NCBI RefSeq assembly: GCF_000710035.2
Contig: NZ_JMJJ01000001.1
Coordinates: 62,001 to 126,000 of the forward strand
DNA from: Pantoea ananatis LMG 2665
GTDB taxonomy: Bacteria; Pseudomonadota; Gammaproteobacteria; Enterobacterales; Enterobacteriaceae
Reading direction: 5' to 3'
DNA: 64,000 nt
This document shows, in pieces, positions 54,953 through 61,774 of the stretch (positions are counted from its first letter, which is position 1; each line of letters begins with the position of its first letter). The notes beneath the pieces were generated by a model that was given only the letters and a program-made list of their open reading frames with translations, ran no database searches and had not been told where the DNA came from. The position numbers were made by a program, and so were the translations under genes.

Positions 54953-54968
54953 TGTTATTTTTATAACA
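54953..54968. promoter_or_regulatory. DeoR-type operator, downstream copy
   Basis: TGTTATTTTTATAACA, arms TGTTAT/ATAACA. Its centre lies 104 bases from the first operator, close to ten helical turns, suitable for repression by looping. Confidence 0.75.
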
Positions 54969-54995
54969 TTTTAGCTGTTCATTACCGGGGGAAAA

Positions 54996-55913
54996 ATGGA
55001 TATCGCCGTTATTGGTTCAAACATGGTGGATTTAATCACCTATACCAACAGCTTTCCTAAAGCTGGAGAGACGCTTGAGGCACCCGATTTTGCGATTGGC
55101 TGTGGGGGAAAAGGGGCCAATCAGGCTGTGGCGGCAGCAAAACTGGGTGGCGAGGTGATGCTGGTCAGTAAAGTCGGCGATGACCTGTTTGCGCCCACCA
55201 CGCTGGCTAATTTGCAACAGCAGGGCGTGGATACGCGTTATGTCACAACCGAAAAAGGGGTTTCCAGCGGCGTGGCCCCCATTTTTGTTGATGATCAGTC
55301 GCAAAACCGCATTTTAATTATCAAAGGCGCGAATCAGCACCTCAGGCCGGCGGATATTGATGCTGCGGGTGATGCGTTGAAACGCTGTCGGTTGATCATT
55401 CTTCAGCTCGAAATTCCGCTGGAAACGGTGTACTACGCTATCGATTTTGCCCGTCAGCATGATATTCGCGTCATCCTCAACCCTGCGCCCGCCGTGGCAG
55501 ACCTGGATATCCGCTATGCCTGCCAGTGCGACTTTTTTATGCCCAATGAGACGGAGCTGGAAATTCTTACCGGGATGCCGGTGGGGACGGATGATGACGT
55601 CAGGCTGGCCGGTGCATCCTTGCTGAAACGTGGCCTGAAAAACCTGATCGTTACGCTGGGCAGTCGCGGATCGTTGTGGATGACCGGAGAGACACAGCAC
55701 CAGGTTGCGCCTGTGCCGGTTAAGGCAGTGGATACCAGCGGTGCGGGTGATGCGTTTATCGGCTGCTTCGCTCATGAACTGGTGAAAACGGGCGATATTC
55801 CTGCGGCGATGGCCAAAGCCTCCGCCTACGCGGCCTTTAGCGTGACGGCGCGCGGCACACAACGTTCTTATCCTGATACAGCGGAATTTCAGTGCTTTCT
55901 TGACCTTCAGTGA
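54996..55913 (+). CDS. deoK: Deoxyribokinase (PfkB family)
   Basis: 305 residues, ATG after GGGGGAAAA. Ribokinase-like PfkB fold: GSNMVDL and GCGGKGANQAV at the substrate side, the anion-hole motif DTSGAGDAFIG with catalytic Asp at about 250. Phosphorylates 2-deoxy-D-ribose to its 5-phosphate by context; by fold alone it could also be a ribokinase. Followed 9 bases later by deoP and then deoX, with a DeoR-type repressor divergent, the Salmonella deoQKPX arrangement. Confidence 0.85.
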   Translation: MDIAVIGSNMVDLITYTNSFPKAGETLEAPDFAIGCGGKGANQAVAAAKLGGEVMLVSKVGDDLFAPTTLANLQQQGVDTRYVTTEKGVSSGVAPIFVDDQSQNRILIIKGANQHLRPADIDAAGDALKRCRLIILQLEIPLETVYYAIDFARQHDIRVILNPAPAVADLDIRYACQCDFFMPNETELEILTGMPVGTDDDVRLAGASLLKRGLKNLIVTLGSRGSLWMTGETQHQVAPVPVKAVDTSGAGDAFIGCFAHELVKTGDIPAAMAKASAYAAFSVTARGTQRSYPDTAEFQCFLDLQ

Positions 55914-55922
55914 GGTACAGCC

Positions 55923-57248
55923 ATGCACCAGAACATTGTTCAGCAAAATGACGGTTATCTAAATAAGACTCCGCTGTTCCAGTTCATTCTGCTTTCCTGC
56001 CTGTTCCCTTTGTGGGGCTGTGCGGCAAGCCTGAATGACATTCTGATTACGCAGTTTAAAAGCGTTTTCGCCCTGAGCGATTTTGCCAGCGCCCTGGTGC
56101 AGAGCGCCTTTTACGGCGGCTATTTTCTGATTGCGATTCCTGCCTCGCTGGTGATCCGTAAAACCAGTTACAAGCTGGCTATATTAGCCGGTCTGGCGTT
56201 GTACATCCTGGGCTGCCTGCTGTTTTATCCCGCCTCGCATATGGCAACCTACACCATGTTTCTGGCGGCGATTTTTGCCATTGCCATTGGGTTAAGCTTT
56301 CTGGAGACGGCGGCGAACACCTATAGCTCAATGATCGGACAGCGTCAGCATGCCACGCTGCGTCTTAACATCAGTCAGACGTTTTATCCGGTGGGGGCGC
56401 TGATGGGCATTGTGCTGGGAAAATATCTGGTGTTTCAGGATGGAGAAAGCCTGGAAACGCAAATGGCAAACATGACGGCGGCGCAGGCGCATGCCTTCCG
56501 CCTGTCCATGCTGGAACATACCCTGGAACCCTATAAATATCTGGTGATGGTGCTGGTGGTTGTCATGCTGCTGTTTATGTTCACCCGCTATCCACGCTGC
56601 AAGCCGCAAAGCAACGAAAAATCGCTGCCAACGCTGGGGGAAACCTTTCGCTATCTGGCTAAAAATCGCCATTTTAAACGCGGTATTCTGGCACAGTTTT
56701 TATACGTCGGTATGCAGGTGGCGGTGTGGTCCTTTACCATCCGTCTGGCGCTTACGTTGGGAGCGGCCAATGAGCGCGAGGCATCCAGCTTTATGATTTA
56801 CAGCTTTATCTGTTTCTTTATTGGCAAGTTTGTCGCCAACATTTTAATGACGCGTTTCCGGCCAGAGAAAGTGCTTATCGCCTTTTCACTCCTTGGCATC
56901 GCAACGCTGGGCTACGTGATGCTGGTGCCCAATTTCACAGCAGTCTACGCCGCGGTGTTTGTCAGCGTGCTGTTTGGCCCGTGCTGGGCGACGATCTATG
57001 CCGGGACGCTCGCGACCGTTGACAGTAAATACACCGAAGTCGCGGGAGCATTTATTGTGATGTCCATTGTGGGTGCGGCCTTTGTGCCCGCGCTGCAGGG
57101 CTTTGTTTCCGATCACCTGGGATCGATGCAGCTGGCATTCGGCGTATCGCTGCTGTGTTTCGCATGGGTTGGGTTCTATTTTTGGGGCGAGCTGCGCCAC
57201 AAAAAGCAGCCTCGCCTTAGCGGAAACCTGGCGGAGGAGGGGCGATGA
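55923..57248 (+). CDS. deoP: Deoxyribose permease (FucP-like MFS)
   Basis: 441 residues, about twelve hydrophobic segments. LFPLWGCAASLNDILITQFK is the hallmark N-terminus of the fucose:H+ symporter (FHS) branch with its conserved Asp. Imports 2-deoxyribose by locus context. It overlaps deoX by 4 bases. Confidence 0.86.
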   Translation: MHQNIVQQNDGYLNKTPLFQFILLSCLFPLWGCAASLNDILITQFKSVFALSDFASALVQSAFYGGYFLIAIPASLVIRKTSYKLAILAGLALYILGCLLFYPASHMATYTMFLAAIFAIAIGLSFLETAANTYSSMIGQRQHATLRLNISQTFYPVGALMGIVLGKYLVFQDGESLETQMANMTAAQAHAFRLSMLEHTLEPYKYLVMVLVVVMLLFMFTRYPRCKPQSNEKSLPTLGETFRYLAKNRHFKRGILAQFLYVGMQVAVWSFTIRLALTLGAANEREASSFMIYSFICFFIGKFVANILMTRFRPEKVLIAFSLLGIATLGYVMLVPNFTAVYAAVFVSVLFGPCWATIYAGTLATVDSKYTEVAGAFIVMSIVGAAFVPALQGFVSDHLGSMQLAFGVSLLCFAWVGFYFWGELRHKKQPRLSGNLAEEGR

Positions 57249-58258
57249 AAACCCGTTTACCGCTTTGTCGCGAACAGTTCACCTACACGCCTGGCCTGCT
57301 GCTGGAGAGCGAGGACTTCAGCGTCGAGCTGTTTCGTTATCCTGCGGGCATTGAAGCCATTCGCATTCACAACCGACGGGGCACGATAATTGTGTTGCCG
57401 TTTCTGGGCCAGATGGTGTGGGACGTGAATTTTGACGGCCGCGCATTAACCATGGGACATCGCTTTAAACAGCCGCTGCCGGGTGATTCGATTATCGATA
57501 CCTATGGCTGCTTTGCCTTTCACTCTGGCCTGCTGGCGAATGGCTGCCCTGCTGCGGAAGACACGCACGCGCTGCACGGCGAAATGGCCTGCGCACGCAT
57601 GGATACAGCATGGATTGTGCTGGAGGGCGACAGACTTTCGGTGGAGGGCGAAACCGAATACATCAAGGGGTTTGGTCACCACTATCGGGCGGCTCCGGCG
57701 GTAAGATTAGGGGCCAGTCAGGCACGACTGGTGCTGGAGATGAGCGTCACCAACCTGGCTGGCGCGCCGATGCCGTTGCAGTACATGTGCCACATCAACA
57801 GCGCGTGGGTGGCGCAGGGGCAGTTCAGGCAGACGATACCGGATGAGGCATTTCAGCTGCGCCGCTCCCTACCGGCACATGTGCGGCCCACGTCGCAATG
57901 GACCGCTTTTACCGCTTCCCTTGCCGGCGATCCCGCCGCTTTACGCCGGCTGGATCAACCCGAGATGTACGATCCAGAGATTGTCTTCTTTGCCGATCGT
58001 CTGGCGCAGTACGGTGAGAACGTTCAGTTTGAACTCCATTCTCCGGACGGTTACGCCCTGATGACCCGCTTTTCTACTGCGCAGTTCCCGCATGCCACGC
58101 GCTGGATACTGCATAATGCGGATCAACAGGTTGCTGCCTATGTGCTGCCCGCCACCTGCCGTCCTGAAGGCTTTGCTGCGGCAACGCGCGCCGGAACGTT
58201 AATCGCGCTGATGCCCGGCGAGCAGCGCCATTTTCAGGTCGAAACCGGTCTGCTGTAA
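57245..58258 (+). CDS. deoX: DeoX, aldose-1-epimerase-like protein (DUF4432)
   Basis: 337 residues. A beta-rich galactose-mutarotase fold is indicated by FLGQMVWDVNFDGR, DTYGCFAFHSGLLANG, LHGEMACARM and YMCHINSAWV. Histidines in these segments occupy the likely active site. In Salmonella deoX is needed for normal growth on deoxyribose; mutarotation is a plausible but unproven role. The ATG at 57245 lies inside the deoP stop (overlap of 4 bases). Confidence 0.82.
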   Translation: MKTRLPLCREQFTYTPGLLLESEDFSVELFRYPAGIEAIRIHNRRGTIIVLPFLGQMVWDVNFDGRALTMGHRFKQPLPGDSIIDTYGCFAFHSGLLANGCPAAEDTHALHGEMACARMDTAWIVLEGDRLSVEGETEYIKGFGHHYRAAPAVRLGASQARLVLEMSVTNLAGAPMPLQYMCHINSAWVAQGQFRQTIPDEAFQLRRSLPAHVRPTSQWTAFTASLAGDPAALRRLDQPEMYDPEIVFFADRLAQYGENVQFELHSPDGYALMTRFSTAQFPHATRWILHNADQQVAAYVLPATCRPEGFAAATRAGTLIALMPGEQRHFQVETGLL

Positions 58259-58604
58259 AACCCGTACGGCGACGCTTCAGGGTCGTAACCTTACCCGGTG
58301 AAACAGGCTGTTGTTATCGCATCGTCTTTTTCCCCTGGGATTCCGGGAGCGTCATACGCCCCGGATAATCCCGGTGGCGAAACGCGCTGGATAGCCTGTC
58401 GGTATCTTCGTTCGCGCTGGCTTCTTACTGAAGCCGGCCTCTTCAGACCGGATAAACACACCGGTATGCCGCGTTATGTCAGAACCCCGTCGTCACGCCT
58501 CCTGTTTTTTGCCCGGCTGAGAACCCTTCTTCTTTTGTTTTCGCACCGATGGAGGTGATTTTCGCCATCTCTTCCTCTTCCCGCGCCGAACATAAGCTGT
58601 TTTA
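58259..58604. other. Gap between deoX and the dfo control region
   Basis: About 345 bases with no believable gene; an open stretch of 86 codons at 58298-58558 has no RBS and a random composition. No clear terminator for the deo operon was found. Confidence 0.4.
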
Positions 58605-58620
58605 TGTGATCTTGATCACA
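58605..58620. promoter_or_regulatory. CRP-like site upstream of dfoJ
   Basis: TGTGA-TCTTGA-TCACA, perfect CRP half-sites at 6-base spacing, about 300 bases before dfoJ and 52 bases before the Fur box. Confidence 0.7.
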
Positions 58621-58672
58621 TAAAAAGACATTAGCCAGCTTTATGAGAATGCTTACCCTTTTAAAAGTTGAA

Positions 58673-58687
58673 TGATAATGATTATTA
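58673..58687. promoter_or_regulatory. Fur box upstream of dfoJ
   Basis: TGATAATGATTATTA matches 14 of the 15 positions of TGATAATnATTATCA. A second partly matching TGTTATTATCG follows near 58693. Iron repression of siderophore genes through Fur is established for this family. Confidence 0.85.
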
Positions 58688-58916
58688 TTAATGTTGTTAT
58701 TATCGTTAAAAAGCGCATATTTAATGCAAATTAACCACATAAAATGTAGTTTTTAATGATTTTTTTAAACATAAATTCTTAATTTTCTTGATCTCATGGG
58801 TTAGCCAGCTCGGCTAAAGGTTACTGAATCTGAACTGACTCGCGCGGTCTGGCGCATGCTGCTGCCCTGTTTTCACGGTGGCCGGGCGGCCTACGTCTTT
58901 AACAAAGGAACAGGAT

Positions 58917-60470
58917 ATGGTGTTACGTAAGCAAAATCTGTCGGTGCCTCGCCGACATCTGCCTGATGAGGTCCTGACTGCTCAGGACTTTATCTTTAAC
59001 GACGCGCAAATCCCTGCGTGGCATCAGCAAACGCAAGAGGCGCTGGCGCTGATCTCCAGCACCATTCAGCGCGTTGAAAAGCCCTTCAGCGGTATTCTGC
59101 CCCACGAGCTGGCTCCGGCTTTCAGCGCTGTCGATCTTGACCAGCCGCTGGGAAATAACGAGGCCGCGCTGGAAGAGCTGCGGACGCTTTATCTGCGCGA
59201 TGCCATCTGGTTCCACCATCCCAAATACGTGGCGCACCTTAACTGCCCGGTTGTACTGCCGTCTCTGCTGGCCGAGCAGATCATGGCGGCAGTCAACAGC
59301 TCCGTGGATACGTGGGACCAGAGTGCGGGCGGAACGCTGATAGAACAGAAGGTGATTGACTGGACGCTGGGCCGCATCGGTCTGCCTGCGAGCGCAGACG
59401 GCATCTTTACCAGCGGCGGGACGCAGTCGAATCTGATGGCGATGCTGCTGGCGCGCGACAGCTGGTGCGCCGCACATCATCCGGGCCACCTGATCAAACA
59501 TCAGGGCCTGCCTGCCGATGCGGCAAAATGGCGCGTGTTGACCTCCAGACTGAGCCACTTCAGCATCCAGAAATCGATGGCCATTCTCGGCCTGGGCTAC
59601 GATGCGGTCATCCCGGTAGCGTATGACGACCATTACCGCATGGACAGCGTGCAGCTTGAGCAGGAGATTCAGCGCTGTCATGAGCAGGGCCTGATCCCTA
59701 TCGCCGTCGTTGCCACCAGCGGCACCACCGATTTCGGCAGTATCGATCCGCTGGAAAGCATCGCGAAACTTTGTCAGCAGCACGGCATCTGGATGCACGT
59801 CGACGCGGCGTACGGCTGCGGCCTCCTGGTTTCCGAACAGCATCGCCAGCGCCTCAACGGCATTGAAAAAGCCGACTCGGTGACGGTGGATTACCACAAG
59901 TCATTCTTCCAGACCGTAAGCTGTGGCGCGTTCTTTGTGCGCGAGAAACAGCACCTTAGCCATGTAACGCACCATGCTGATTACCTTAATCCGCTTAGCG
60001 CCCAGCAGGAAGGGACGCCAAACCTGGTCAATAAAAGTATTCAGACCACGCGTCGGTTTGACGCGCTGAAAATGTGGCTGACCTTACGCATTATGGGGCC
60101 GTCTGCACTGGGTGAGGCATTCGATACCATTCTGACGCTGACTCAGGCAACCCATCAGCGGCTGAACGCCCATCCGGCGATTGAGGTTCTGCATGCGCCT
60201 GAACTGACCACCCAAATCTTCCGCTTCGTGCCACGCCCTGGCATGAATCCCGCACAGCTGGATGCCATCAACGCCGGTATCCGCAAGGCGCTGTTCCGAT
60301 CCGGTAATGCGGTGATTGCCGGGACCAAAGTGGAGGGGCGGCAGTACCTGAAATTTACCCTGCTGAATCCCACCACCTCGGTGGCTGACATTGAAGATGT
60401 GATCGCCCTGATCGCCCATTACGGTCGAGAACAGGCGCGTGACGTGACATTACCCGTGGCTAACCAGTGA
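58917..60470 (+). CDS. dfoJ: Lysine decarboxylase of desferrioxamine synthesis (DfoJ/DesA)
   Basis: 517 residues from the ATG at 58917 with AAGGAACAGG before it. PLP-dependent group II decarboxylase: SGGTQSNLMAML, the Asp in HVDAAYGCG, and the Schiff-base lysine in VDYHKSFFQ. It makes cadaverine from lysine, the first step to desferrioxamines; by fold alone the substrate could be ornithine. The next gene is 10 bases downstream. The 5' gap of over 200 bases carries the CRP and Fur sites. Confidence 0.9.
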   Translation: MVLRKQNLSVPRRHLPDEVLTAQDFIFNDAQIPAWHQQTQEALALISSTIQRVEKPFSGILPHELAPAFSAVDLDQPLGNNEAALEELRTLYLRDAIWFHHPKYVAHLNCPVVLPSLLAEQIMAAVNSSVDTWDQSAGGTLIEQKVIDWTLGRIGLPASADGIFTSGGTQSNLMAMLLARDSWCAAHHPGHLIKHQGLPADAAKWRVLTSRLSHFSIQKSMAILGLGYDAVIPVAYDDHYRMDSVQLEQEIQRCHEQGLIPIAVVATSGTTDFGSIDPLESIAKLCQQHGIWMHVDAAYGCGLLVSEQHRQRLNGIEKADSVTVDYHKSFFQTVSCGAFFVREKQHLSHVTHHADYLNPLSAQQEGTPNLVNKSIQTTRRFDALKMWLTLRIMGPSALGEAFDTILTLTQATHQRLNAHPAIEVLHAPELTTQIFRFVPRPGMNPAQLDAINAGIRKALFRSGNAVIAGTKVEGRQYLKFTLLNPTTSVADIEDVIALIAHYGREQARDVTLPVANQ

Positions 60471-60480
60471 GAACGGTGCA

Positions 60481-61773
60481 ATGAACAACCAGATGTATGA
60501 CTTTATCGGTATTGGTATCGGTCCTTTTAATCTCAGCCTGGCCTGCCTGAGCGAACCGGTTGAGGGGCTGAAGGGGATTTTTCTGGATCAAAATTCGGGA
60601 TTCGACTGGCACACCGGCATGATGCTGGAGAGTGCGCATCTGCAAACGCCCTTTATGGCTGACCTGGTGACGCTGGCCGATCCCACCAATCCCTATAGCC
60701 TGCTCAATTATATGAAACAGAAAGGGAAAATTTATTCGTTTTACATTCGCGAAGACTTCTTCCTGATGCGAAAAGAGTACAACCAGTACTGTCAGTGGGC
60801 CTGTTCACAGCTGAGTAATTTACGCTGGAACACGCGCGTAGACTATGTAAGCTACGACGATGCCCGACAGTGCTACTGCGTTCGCTCGGTGGATACGCTC
60901 ACGGGTCAGCAGCAAGAGTGGCTGGCCCGTAAGCTGGTGTTGGGCACCGGACCCACCGCCTGGCTGCCGGCGTGCAGCCGACCGCACCAGTCGCGTTTCA
61001 CCCATTCCAGCCAGTATCTGGCAGACAAAGCGGAATTGCAGAAAAAAAGCACCCTCACCGTGCTGGGAAGCGGGCAGAGCGCTGCAGAGATCTATTACGA
61101 TCTGCTGACGGACATCGATCGGTTTGGCTATCAGCTGAACTGGATCACCCGCGCGCCGCGTTTTTATCCGCTGGAATACACCAAACTGACCCTGGAGATG
61201 ACCTCGCCAGAATGGGTCGACTACTTCCACGCGCTGCCGGGGGAGAAGCGCGATGCGCTGAACGCGCGCCACAAAAATCTCTACAAAGGTATTAACAGCA
61301 CCTTAATCAACGACATCTACGACCTGATGTACGTCAAGCAACTGGATGGCGCGCTGGACGTTAACCTGTTCACCCATTCTGAACTTACCGGTATGCGCTG
61401 GTTGCCAGGCGGTGAATGTGAACTCGCGCTGCATCATCAGGAACAGGATTGTGCTTACACGCGTCGTACTCAGGGCCTGGTCATGGCAACGGGTTATCAG
61501 TATCGCCCGCCGATGTTTATCGAAGGCATCAGCCAGCGTCTGCGCTGGGATGAGAAGGGCCGTTACGACGTCCAGCGCAATTACAGTATCGACCTGCACA
61601 ACCAGGTCTTCGTCCAGAACGCGGAGCTGCATACGCATGGTTTTGTGACGCCGGATCTTGGCATGGCCTGCTATCGCAACTCGGTGCTCCTGCGTGAACT
61701 CACCGGGCGGGAAGTTTATCCCGTTGAGCGTCAAATCGCCTTCCAGACTTTCCCGGCCCAAACGGAACACTAA
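60481..61773 (+). CDS. dfoA: Cadaverine N-monooxygenase (DfoA/DesB)
   Basis: 430 residues. FAD-binding GIGIGPFNLSLA at about 10-21, NADPH-binding GSGQSAAE at about 198-205, and the late ATGY of the lysine/ornithine N-hydroxylase family. It hydroxylates cadaverine to N-hydroxycadaverine in the cytosol. No membrane anchor is seen, so N-terminus and length agree with the soluble enzymes. It begins 10 bases after dfoJ and ends 1 base before dfoC. Confidence 0.92.
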   Translation: MNNQMYDFIGIGIGPFNLSLACLSEPVEGLKGIFLDQNSGFDWHTGMMLESAHLQTPFMADLVTLADPTNPYSLLNYMKQKGKIYSFYIREDFFLMRKEYNQYCQWACSQLSNLRWNTRVDYVSYDDARQCYCVRSVDTLTGQQQEWLARKLVLGTGPTAWLPACSRPHQSRFTHSSQYLADKAELQKKSTLTVLGSGQSAAEIYYDLLTDIDRFGYQLNWITRAPRFYPLEYTKLTLEMTSPEWVDYFHALPGEKRDALNARHKNLYKGINSTLINDIYDLMYVKQLDGALDVNLFTHSELTGMRWLPGGECELALHHQEQDCAYTRRTQGLVMATGYQYRPPMFIEGISQRLRWDEKGRYDVQRNYSIDLHNQVFVQNAELHTHGFVTPDLGMACYRNSVLLRELTGREVYPVERQIAFQTFPAQTEH

Positions 61774-61774
61774 T

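Noticed and set aside
58298..58558. 86-codon frame between deoX and dfoJ
   Set aside because: No RBS, random composition, and no recognisable feature.
58923..59897. 324-codon minus-strand frame opposite dfoJ
   Set aside because: Antisense shadow of a conserved PLP enzyme.
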